Of a stretch of 64,000 nucleotides of DNA, positions 43,307 through 51,712 are shown piece by piece. The notes beneath the pieces are model-generated. The model made no database searches, had not been told where the DNA came from, and was given only the letters and a program-made list of their open reading frames with translations. How positions within the stretch are numbered: the first letter of the stretch is position 1; each line of letters opens with the position of its first letter. The stretch is taken from assembly GCF_004834005.1 (NCBI RefSeq), contig NZ_STFF01000003.1, forward strand, positions 682,001 through 746,000, in the 5' to 3' direction. Both the position numbers and the translations under genes were made by a program. This DNA comes from Niastella caeni (GTDB taxonomy: Bacteria; Bacteroidota; Bacteroidia; Chitinophagales; Chitinophagaceae).

Positions 43307-44823
43307 TATTGACTGGCTCCTTTACTTATTTTATTATTTACGATGCGGGCATTTCCATCAATATCCATGTCGCCGTTCACGGCAACAGCAATAACAACCC
43401 CGGTATTTTTTGCGGGTGAACCGGTTTGAATATGCAGGTCAGGCGCAAACGTGCTGATCAATAACGGATCGGCGCCATTGGTAGAAGCGGCATCCCCGCC
43501 GCAGGCTGTTTTCCAGGCGGCAAAACCGGTATATTCCGTACCGTTCCAGATCCATTTTGTGGCGCCGGTGGTGTAGTACAGGTTGTTATCGATCACATTG
43601 TTGGCGCCGGTTGTGGTGTATTTATGTACAAACACATCGGTGGCACGGGCATACACAATATTATTTTTAATGACGTTATTGTTACAGCGTTCCGTAAGGC
43701 GGATCTCGCCTTCTATTTCGCCAAAAGCGCCGGTGACCCGATCGTTCTGATATAACGTATTATTGACAACATAACAATCGTTGGTACCGCCTGAGGTATG
43801 GTTTAAATACCCGCCGAGATAAATGCCGGTACGCCAGCCGTTGTATACGAAATTGTTCCGTACGATACAGTTGCTGGTGGGATAGGCATCGTTCTCACTG
43901 ACTATACCAATACCCCGGTCGCATTCATGCACCTTATTTCGTTCTACCGTTATGTTCCTCGCGCCATCGATGTAAATACCAATGGCACCATGACCATGCG
44001 CGCCACCGATAGGCCCGGTGGTCATGTCGATATTATACAATTCGTTTTCGCTGATCAATCCGTTGCGGGCATAATTGTAAGCGGGATTGGAGTTGGCCCA
44101 ATAGCCCCCGGCGGCATCTATCCCGATATTCTCTGCATTGTATATTTTATTCTTCCTGATTATAAAACTGTCTACATAACCGTTGATGGTGAGGTTTTCG
44201 CTATAGCCGGTATTGCAGTCGTGGATCTCATTCTCTTCTACCAGAATGTACTGCATCTTTACATCGGTATTACCAATGATCTCAATACCATGGCCGCTTC
44301 TGCCATCTTCGGGTTTCACATTATGTTCTATATTATAGATCCTGTTCTTTTTGAGCTGGATATTTTTCGAACCCTGGTCTACCAGGATGCCATTGATATT
44401 TACCCAGGGTGTAGTGCTTTTATAATTGCAAACATCAAAGCCTTCAAAAATGATAAAGCTATTGTTACGGATAGTTACCAGCGCTTCTTTTCCGGTAATG
44501 GAAAGCGTGGTGCCATCGATGATCGCTTTTTCACCCGGGTATGCTTTCAGGGTAATATATTTATCGAGCCGGCCCGATTTGGGGAACACGATCTTTTCGG
44601 CGTACGTGCCGTTGCGTACGAAGACCGTATCGCCGGGCAGCACTTTGCTTAAAGCGGTATTAATGTTCCGTAAAGGATTGTTGATAGTACCTGTATTGCC
44701 ATCGCTGCCATCGGGCGATACATAATACCCGTTTGCCGTTCTATCAGGTTCCGATGTAGGAACGCTGCTTTTTTTACTACAGGCTGCGGCTGTAAGGATA
44801 GTTAAAAAAGCCGTAACGCGCAT
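43306..44823 (-). CDS. Right-handed beta-helix surface lipoprotein 2 (PUL C)
   Basis: 505 residues from the chosen start. Lipobox LTAAAC followed by SKK. Same layout as beta-helix protein 1: YYVSPDGSDGNTGTINNPL, PbH1 turns (LKKNRIYNI, VERNKVHEC, VRNNFVYNG), choice-of-anchor Q end. The last third is nearly identical to its neighbour (GAFGEIEGEIRLTE, VVNNTL, YARATDVFVHKYT), while the first part has diverged, pointing to tandem duplication with partial gene conversion. ATG 44823 gives a standard short lipoprotein signal; 44874 and 44859 are also in frame. Confidence 0.87.
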   Translation of the reverse strand: MRVTAFLTILTAAACSKKSSVPTSEPDRTANGYYVSPDGSDGNTGTINNPLRNINTALSKVLPGDTVFVRNGTYAEKIVFPKSGRLDKYITLKAYPGEKAIIDGTTLSITGKEALVTIRNNSFIIFEGFDVCNYKSTTPWVNINGILVDQGSKNIQLKKNRIYNIEHNVKPEDGRSGHGIEIIGNTDVKMQYILVEENEIHDCNTGYSENLTINGYVDSFIIRKNKIYNAENIGIDAAGGYWANSNPAYNYARNGLISENELYNIDMTTGPIGGAHGHGAIGIYIDGARNITVERNKVHECDRGIGIVSENDAYPTSNCIVRNNFVYNGWRTGIYLGGYLNHTSGGTNDCYVVNNTLYQNDRVTGAFGEIEGEIRLTERCNNNVIKNNIVYARATDVFVHKYTTTGANNVIDNNLYYTTGATKWIWNGTEYTGFAAWKTACGGDAASTNGADPLLISTFAPDLHIQTGSPAKNTGVVIAVAVNGDMDIDGNARIVNNKISKGASQ

Positions 44824-44942
44824 GGCGTTACCCCAGGCCTTAAAAAGAATGGTTAACATATGATACAAGTGCATTAAAATAATGAGGGGATAAGGAGTAA
44901 AGATGGGGCCTCCCGATAGCTATCGGAAAGCCCCTTTCATGG

Positions 44943-46256
44943 CTATTCAGAAATAATTTTCCGGATGCGGTTATTGTTCTTATCCAGCACATACACGGTA
45001 CCGTTCTTATCTACGGCTACCCCGGTAGGTGCGCTGAATGCAGCCGCTTCTCCTACCGCATCGGCAAAACCGGCACTGCCACTCCCTGCATACGTGCTTA
45101 CGTTGAATGTACCCGCATCGATAAACCGGATAGACTGATCGGTATTGTAAGTACCTCCATCCCAGGTGCCATTGGCGGCAACATATATATTACCGGCAGC
45201 ATCAAGCGCCAGCCCCCAGGGATGATCGAATTTGGCCACCGTTGCGGCCCCATTTACATAACCAGCACTGCCCAATTGACCGGCCACTGTTGTGGCAGCC
45301 CAGGTTGCAGCCGTAAACTTTTTGACAATATTATCTCCGTTTATCACTGCATATAAATTACCGGCCTTATCGAACTTAATACCTGCAGGATAGTTGAGCC
45401 CTGAAACAACGGGCGAGCCGGTTGTCCATTGGCCGGTTACCGGATAAATATTTCCCGAAGAGTTGCAACTTGAATAATATACGATACCGGTTGTTTTATC
45501 AACTGAGATACTCCAGGGGTCCTGATTGCCCCAGGCCCAGGTAGTGGCGGTACCATCAGGCGTTATTTTTCGTATGTCCCAGTTGCCGGGGTCAACACAC
45601 CATACATTCCCGTTCGCATCCAGGGCAACGTCGTAGGGCAAACTGAATTTTGCTGCTGTTCCCTTACCATCGGCATACCCTGAGCTGCCGGGGTTGCCAC
45701 AAAAAGTAGTTACATTGGCATTACTGTCGATCTTCCGGATGCAATGATTGCCCGGGTCGGCTACATACAGGTTCAGGTCATCATCAACCACGATCCCCAT
45801 ACTGCGGTACCATACCTGGCCACTGAAATTAAACATCGCATCAGCACCTTTGCCATTGGCGAACCCGGCCGAATCGCTGCCGGCCAATGTGCTTACCCTT
45901 CTGGTATATACGTAATTGAAAATACCGCTGCTCACTACACTGTCGTCCCCGATCCTGATCACAAAATGGCCGGAACCGGCTTTCTTCGGCACTACGGCCA
46001 TTATTTGCGAACCATTCACGCCTACGACTTTTAATGGTTTACCATTCAGCGTAACTGATACCTGGCTGGTATCGTTGATGTAATTGGAACCGGTGAACAA
46101 TACACTGGTGCCTACTCCGCCCTGTGCGGGTATAAATTCATTAATGACGATGGGCGCTCCCGCATGGTGCCCGTTGCCGTCCTCTTTTTTGCAACCTGTT
46201 ATACAGGCGATCGAAAGAAAACAAACGGTATATAAATAGTTTATTCTTTGAGTCAT
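44943..46256 (-). CDS. TIG (IPT) + NHL-repeat surface lipoprotein (PUL C)
   Basis: 437 residues. Lipobox IACITGC with Cys22 then KKED, the Bacteroidota surface-export pattern. A TIG/IPT immunoglobulin-like domain (about 33-118, INEFIPAQGGVGTSVLFTGSNY) is followed by an NHL beta-propeller (about 120-437) with repeats such as NLYVADPGNHCIRKID, NVWCVDPGNWDIRKIT and TVYVLDKNNNRIRKI. It lies directly after SusD, the usual place for a surface glycan-binding protein. That role is inferred from position. Confidence 0.88.
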   Translation of the reverse strand: MTQRINYLYTVCFLSIACITGCKKEDGNGHHAGAPIVINEFIPAQGGVGTSVLFTGSNYINDTSQVSVTLNGKPLKVVGVNGSQIMAVVPKKAGSGHFVIRIGDDSVVSSGIFNYVYTRRVSTLAGSDSAGFANGKGADAMFNFSGQVWYRSMGIVVDDDLNLYVADPGNHCIRKIDSNANVTTFCGNPGSSGYADGKGTAAKFSLPYDVALDANGNVWCVDPGNWDIRKITPDGTATTWAWGNQDPWSISVDKTTGIVYYSSCNSSGNIYPVTGQWTTGSPVVSGLNYPAGIKFDKAGNLYAVINGDNIVKKFTAATWAATTVAGQLGSAGYVNGAATVAKFDHPWGLALDAAGNIYVAANGTWDGGTYNTDQSIRFIDAGTFNVSTYAGSGSAGFADAVGEAAAFSAPTGVAVDKNGTVYVLDKNNNRIRKIISE

Positions 46257-46307
46257 AGTACTGTAGCATTTAATGTAAACAAAGTGATCCAGGGACGTGA
46301 TTCACGT

Positions 46308-48140
46308 TCACCATCCCGGGTTTTGCACCAACGCCCGGTCTCTTTCCATGTCGCTTTGCGCAATGGGGAACAGGTACATGCGATCGTCCCAATATCTTTT
46401 CTGGAATAAAGTACGCTGGTAAAAGCCGGTAAAGGAAAATCCCAGTCCGCCGTCATCCGCATTTACATTCATTCCATATATGGTCTGGTGTTCTGTTCTT
46501 CCCAGCAACAATCTTCTTACCAGGGTATAATACCGGTCGCCTTCAAAACACAGCTCTACTGCCCGTTCGCGTAAAATATGTTTCCGCATCTCATCTTTAT
46601 TACCAACGGCCGCAGGATATACGGTTTCAATACCGGGAAGGCCTGCCCGCTCCCGCACCAGGTTCAGGTGCTTTACAATGTCTGTATTGGCGGGGTCATA
46701 TTCATTCAATGCTTCTGCATAATTCAACAATATTTCTGCATACCGGATAAAGATATACGGACGGTAGGTAGTAACATCATTGCGGATGTTATCGGAAGGA
46801 TTTACTCTTTTCAGCACATCGTAGCCGGTAATATTATTAGTGCCGGCTGATTTCTGACCCGATTTTCCATTGTAATAGAACTCTACCCGGCCGGTGCCAT
46901 TTTTATTGGCATCGGATGAATAATAGTTTTTATCGTCTACCGTTGGGGCAGGCAATACAGGCCGCCCATTGTATTGGATATAGGCATAAAAGCGGGGCTC
47001 GCGGTTGGCATACATATTCCAGTCGCCTTGTTTATGCCCCCAGGAATTGGCGCCACCAGTGGAAGCAAATCCGGTTTCTACATAACCTGAAGCCGGATCA
47101 TCGATCGTTCTTCCATTATTCATACTAAAAGCATCCACTACATTCTGCGTGGCATTGTACAGGTTATAACCACCGGGGCCCGGGGAAGCGCATTTTGTCC
47201 AACCCCAATACGACCAGTTGTTAACGGAAAGAATGATCTCATTATTCCAGGACCTGAGGAAAACATCGCGGCACGACAGGTAAGGATCAAAACTGCCGCC
47301 GCCATCATCGGCATTCGTATATAATTTATAGGTATTGAGGTCAATCACTGCTTTGGCGGCATCGGCTGCTGTTTTCCATTTTGCCGCATCATATTGGGCA
47401 GGAGCCAATGGCGTTCCATCCTGGTTCTTAAGCGCATTAAAGCGGGTGTTCCCATTCCATAAAGGACTGGCAGCGAATAAAGCCAACTGCGCCTTTACGG
47501 CCAGGCAGGTGCCTTTCGTTGGCCGGCCATAATTGGCTGAAGAATTCCAGAAAACCGGCAAGGTTTGCGCCGCATTGTTCATCAGTTCGTTGATATAGGC
47601 TACACAGGTATCAAATGGCGCTCTTGGGTACTGGTTATAATCTTCACCCTGGTTCAATACCCCGGTTATTTTAACAAAAGGGCCATACTGTTTTAATAGC
47701 TGCCAGTAAAACCAGCCTCTCAGGAACAGGTTCTCCGCCTTGTATTGCGCCTTCAACTCATCACTTAGCTCTACTACAGGCACTTTGTTGATATTGGTTT
47801 CAAATACAAAAGATTGCCTGATGCCTACATAAAAGGCGCCCCAGTTATAAAAATAACCGCTGGCGGCACTCCAGTTACCGGCCACCATCTGACGCACATT
47901 TACCCCGCTAATACATACGCTCGATTCGTCGCTGGCACCCATACTGGCATAATCACCGCCATCGGTAGTATGCATGTACCCATATATGTTATGCAGATAA
48001 GATTCAGCGTTTGCCCTGGTTTGCCAGATCATATCTTCCGTTAACAGGTTATCGGGTTTTTTATCGAGGTAATAGCAGGACCCCATTACAAGAGACACCA
48101 TCAAAAACAGAATGCCTTGTATCCATTTATTTTTAGTCAT
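46308..48140 (-). CDS. SusD/RagB-family surface lipoprotein (PUL C)
   Basis: 610 residues. Lipobox LVMGSC with Cys22, then YYLDKKPDNLLTEDMIWQT. The SusD core has FLRGWFYWQLLKQYGPFVKI. The C-terminal block is YRPYIFIRYAEILLNYAEALNEYDPA with LCFEGDRYYTLVRRLLLGR. It starts 21 bp after the SusC stop. Partner lid of the SusC upstream. Confidence 0.95.
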   Translation of the reverse strand: MTKNKWIQGILFLMVSLVMGSCYYLDKKPDNLLTEDMIWQTRANAESYLHNIYGYMHTTDGGDYASMGASDESSVCISGVNVRQMVAGNWSAASGYFYNWGAFYVGIRQSFVFETNINKVPVVELSDELKAQYKAENLFLRGWFYWQLLKQYGPFVKITGVLNQGEDYNQYPRAPFDTCVAYINELMNNAAQTLPVFWNSSANYGRPTKGTCLAVKAQLALFAASPLWNGNTRFNALKNQDGTPLAPAQYDAAKWKTAADAAKAVIDLNTYKLYTNADDGGGSFDPYLSCRDVFLRSWNNEIILSVNNWSYWGWTKCASPGPGGYNLYNATQNVVDAFSMNNGRTIDDPASGYVETGFASTGGANSWGHKQGDWNMYANREPRFYAYIQYNGRPVLPAPTVDDKNYYSSDANKNGTGRVEFYYNGKSGQKSAGTNNITGYDVLKRVNPSDNIRNDVTTYRPYIFIRYAEILLNYAEALNEYDPANTDIVKHLNLVRERAGLPGIETVYPAAVGNKDEMRKHILRERAVELCFEGDRYYTLVRRLLLGRTEHQTIYGMNVNADDGGLGFSFTGFYQRTLFQKRYWDDRMYLFPIAQSDMERDRALVQNPGW

Positions 48141-48161
48141 AGTTAATTCCGTTTAATCGCT

Positions 48162-51100
48162 TTAAAATTGTGCTCTAACTCCTACGGTTATGGTACGTGC
48201 CGGGGGATAGGCAGCGCCCGAAGAACCCAGCTCCGGATCCCACAATTTGAATTTTGAAAAAGTGAACAGGTTTTGTGCGGCCGCATAAAAGTAAAGCCCG
48301 GCAATGCCTGCTCTTCTGAGTGAAGCCGTACCCAGGTCATAACCAACAGAAGCCTGCTTTAACCGGCAAAAGCTTCCATCCTTTAACCACCAGGTACTAT
48401 TCTGATAATTATTACTGCTCTGGTTCGAAACGCTCAACCGGGGATAGTCCACGTTCTGAACCGGATTGTCTTTTGTCCACCGGCTCGTTACATTCGATAG
48501 TACATTACCCGGATACTGGCCAATACCGGCAAATGGAACAACACCTACGCCGCCGGCAGCGCCGTCTGCACCACTTATACCCGATCCATTGGCCATAATG
48601 CCCACATCAGATACGCCTTGTAAAAAAACCGAGATATCGAATTGTTTAATACCCAGTGTAAAACCGAGGCCATATAATAAAGAAGGAAAAGAAGATTTGT
48701 CCAGGTAACTCCAATCGTTCGCATCAACCACGCCATCGCCGTTCAGATCACGGTATTTGATATCACCGGGTTGAATCAACACACTGCCCAGTTTTTGTTC
48801 AGGGCTTTTATCTATATCAGGCTGATCAACGAATAATCCCTGTGATGAATAACCGGTAAACTCACCGTAGCGGTGCCCCTCCCATTGCTGATAGGTATTG
48901 GTGCGTTTAGGCTGATCGGCAAAAATGATCTTGTTCTTTGCATAGGTGAAATTCCCAAACAACCGTAACCGGGTATTCCTGCCAAACTTATCATTGTATT
49001 CAATACTGCCGTCGATCCCTTTATTATTCATTTCCCCCATATTGGCATAAATACTGCTGAGCGAATAACCGCCGATAGAGGAAATGGATTGACGTTGTAT
49101 TAATATATCTCTTCGCCGGTCGTGGAAAACATCAGCCACAATGTTCACTTTATTAAACAAGCCCAGTTCAAGCCCCAGGTTGTCTTTGGTAGATTTTTCC
49201 CATCGCAGGTTCTCTACGCCAAACACACTTTCGGTAATACCCGAATAATAAGCAGGGCCTAAACCAAAGGCAGCCCCGTTGCCCGATGAAATATAGGTAA
49301 GGTATCCAAAGCGGTCGCCCGCTCCTATCTGGTCATTTCCCGTAACGCCATGCGACGCTCTTACTTTTAAAAGGTTCACGGCCCCGGCCAGCGGATCAAA
49401 AAAAGCTTCGCGGGATATTACCCAACCCACTGATACTGCCGGAAAAAAACCAAACCGCTCTCCTTTTTTAAAGTTCTCGGAACCGGTATAACCGGCATTT
49501 AATTCAACGAGGTATTTATCGTTGTACGAATAGGTAAGCCGGCTGGCAACGCTTTGGTTACGGTATGGAATGGCAAATTTCACATTGTCTGCCGAACCGT
49601 TTACCCGGTTACGCATATTATACAACAGTAAGCCGCCAACGCTGTGCGCGCCAAAAGACCGGTCGTAGGTGAGATTCCCTTCCAGGTACATAACCCGTTG
49701 GCCCGATGAGCCTGATGAGTAACCCAGGAACTGGTTGCCCGTTCTTACCTGCTCATACACCAGGTTACCATGGCCATCTCTTGAGCCGGCGTACCACAGA
49801 TCGTTTGTGCCTGCGCGAATGTTATCGAATGAACCGTATGAATCAAAAGAAAAACGGGCCATAGCGCCGAGCCCTTTTGTTACCCGGTGAAGCTTTTGAT
49901 CGAGGCTGATAATGGACTGTATGGTGGGCTTGAATTCTGTACTGTAACCTGCATTCTGAACCAGGTTAAAAGGATTGGAACCGCCGTTGTTGCGTGGGCC
50001 GGCCCATTTACCACCCGGATAAGCAACCGGGAAGGAAATGGGATTGGTGGCATAGGCGGCATACCAGATACGGCCAGCCGATGTACCGGGATACCGGCTA
50101 TTTACCAGCATGGCATCCAGGTTCAGCGACAACAGCGTGGTTTTGCTGATGTTCACATCAACATTGCTGCGAAAGTCGTACCGCTTAAAATTAAGATTGG
50201 GATCGTAGCCATTTGTTTTGGATACTTTATAGCTTCCGTTCTGGTCGTAAAAAGAAGCAGACACATAATACCGCATGGCCTCGCCGCCGCCGCTTACATT
50301 CACATTCCCATTGTATAAGGGCGCCCAGTCTTTATAAATTGTTTTGATCCAGTTTACGTTTGGATACAGGTAAGGATCTAACCCGCTGGCTGTTTTTTGA
50401 ATTACTTCGTTGCTATATACCGGTAACTCACCCATATTGGTTTTGGCTTCATTCAATAGTTTCATGTATGTAACGCCATCCAGCATATCGGGTGTTTTGG
50501 TTAAACCGGTGATGCCCGTTTCAATTTTCGCAGAAATTTTTGGTTTGCCGGCAACGCCTTTTCTGGTGGTAATGATCAATACGCCATTTGCGCCCCGGGC
50601 GCCATATACGGCCGTTGCCGAGGCATCTTTCAGTAAAGAGATAGAGGCAATGTCTTCAGGATCGATATTATTGTAAGCGCCGCCAAAAGAACTGTTCACA
50701 TCATCGCGCTGCACGCCATCGATGATGATCAGCGGCGAATTGCTGCCGGTGAAAGTACCAATGCCCCGGATGGTAAATGCAGGATTATCATATCCCGGTT
50801 CGCCGCCTGTTTGCATGGAAATAATACCGGCCACTTTTCCGGCAAGCGCATTGGTCAATGAACGCACAGGCGTGCGCATATCCTGCATATTTACTGAAGT
50901 GACAGAACCGGTGACACTTATTTTTTTTTGCTTTCCATAGGCAATCACCACCGTTTCATCGAGCCCTTTTTCAGCCACTTTCAATACCAGGGCCAAAAAA
51001 GTTTTGTTACCTACCGTTACCGTAACGGGTTCATAACCGGTGTATGAAATAGTTATTACATCTTCGGGTAAGATATCTTTTAAGAGAAACACCCCGTTTA

Positions 51101-51611
51101 TGTCTGTTTGGGTGCCACCGCCACGACGTAAACTCACCGTAGCCTGTACCAATGGCTCGCCCTGTTCATTGAGCACCCGGCCGGTTACATCAACCGGCGG
51201 AAGGATATTTTCCGGCGCTTTCCCTGTGGCCGGCGCCGCATTTACTTTTTCTTTAACGGCAATGGTATTGCCAACCACTTCGTAGGTAAGCGGTTGATCA
51301 ATGAACACCTGTTTCAGCGCTTCTTCAAGCAAAACATCTTTAACGGAAATATTTACCGGCCGTGCTTTTTGCAGCAGCCTGTCTTCATACCATAACTGGT
51401 ACCCGCTTTGCTTTTTGATCTGATTCAACACTTTTTCAAGGGACGCGTTCTTTTCAGACAAAGAGATCCTTTGCGCGTGCCCTTTTGCACTTACCTGTAA
51501 ACAGGTTGCCAATAAAAGAACGGCAGTTAGTTTCATGATCAGCCGTGTTTTGGTCCTTCGACAACGCTCAGGCTTTTCCATTCGCATAGCCGAATGAATT
51601 TCTACATCCAT
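48162..51611 (-). CDS. SusC-like TonB-dependent receptor with STN domain (PUL C)
   Basis: 1149 residues. Order: basic n-region and signal peptide (RLIMKLTAVLLLATCLQVSAKGHAQ), STN (about 50-125, LEKVLNQIKKQSGYQLWYEDRLL), carboxypeptidase-regulatory-like domain (about 140-210), TonB box DETVVIAYGKQKK, plug with PLIIIDGVQRDDV and ISLLKDASATAVYGARGANGV, barrel to a final Phe (VGVRAQF). The n-region residues KPERCRRTK are encoded by an R2-type repeat (51554-51572), so a repeat has been built into the leader. M1, M9, M11 and M26 are alternative starts. Confidence 0.96.
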   Translation of the reverse strand: MDVEIHSAMRMEKPERCRRTKTRLIMKLTAVLLLATCLQVSAKGHAQRISLSEKNASLEKVLNQIKKQSGYQLWYEDRLLQKARPVNISVKDVLLEEALKQVFIDQPLTYEVVGNTIAVKEKVNAAPATGKAPENILPPVDVTGRVLNEQGEPLVQATVSLRRGGGTQTDINGVFLLKDILPEDVITISYTGYEPVTVTVGNKTFLALVLKVAEKGLDETVVIAYGKQKKISVTGSVTSVNMQDMRTPVRSLTNALAGKVAGIISMQTGGEPGYDNPAFTIRGIGTFTGSNSPLIIIDGVQRDDVNSSFGGAYNNIDPEDIASISLLKDASATAVYGARGANGVLIITTRKGVAGKPKISAKIETGITGLTKTPDMLDGVTYMKLLNEAKTNMGELPVYSNEVIQKTASGLDPYLYPNVNWIKTIYKDWAPLYNGNVNVSGGGEAMRYYVSASFYDQNGSYKVSKTNGYDPNLNFKRYDFRSNVDVNISKTTLLSLNLDAMLVNSRYPGTSAGRIWYAAYATNPISFPVAYPGGKWAGPRNNGGSNPFNLVQNAGYSTEFKPTIQSIISLDQKLHRVTKGLGAMARFSFDSYGSFDNIRAGTNDLWYAGSRDGHGNLVYEQVRTGNQFLGYSSGSSGQRVMYLEGNLTYDRSFGAHSVGGLLLYNMRNRVNGSADNVKFAIPYRNQSVASRLTYSYNDKYLVELNAGYTGSENFKKGERFGFFPAVSVGWVISREAFFDPLAGAVNLLKVRASHGVTGNDQIGAGDRFGYLTYISSGNGAAFGLGPAYYSGITESVFGVENLRWEKSTKDNLGLELGLFNKVNIVADVFHDRRRDILIQRQSISSIGGYSLSSIYANMGEMNNKGIDGSIEYNDKFGRNTRLRLFGNFTYAKNKIIFADQPKRTNTYQQWEGHRYGEFTGYSSQGLFVDQPDIDKSPEQKLGSVLIQPGDIKYRDLNGDGVVDANDWSYLDKSSFPSLLYGLGFTLGIKQFDISVFLQGVSDVGIMANGSGISGADGAAGGVGVVPFAGIGQYPGNVLSNVTSRWTKDNPVQNVDYPRLSVSNQSSNNYQNSTWWLKDGSFCRLKQASVGYDLGTASLRRAGIAGLYFYAAAQNLFTFSKFKLWDPELGSSGAAYPPARTITVGVRAQF
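51554..51572. repeat. R2 variant inside the SusC leader
   Basis: CCTTCGACAACGCTCAGGC differs from the R2 core CCTTCGACTTCGCTCAGG at two central positions. It encodes part of the SusC n-region on the minus strand. Confidence 0.7.
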
Positions 51612-51712
51612 AACTTTGTTTTGTTTTGGTTAAGCAATAAAACAGTCAATATGCTCTTGTATTTGCGCTTTTGGGCAAAAGCTTCGTTGGGCAAGCATTA
51701 TTACATTAGTGT

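Noticed and set aside
43927..44652. Plus-strand ORF of 241 residues
   Set aside because: Antisense shadow of beta-helix gene 2; it resembles the 41904 shadow only because the true genes are paralogues.
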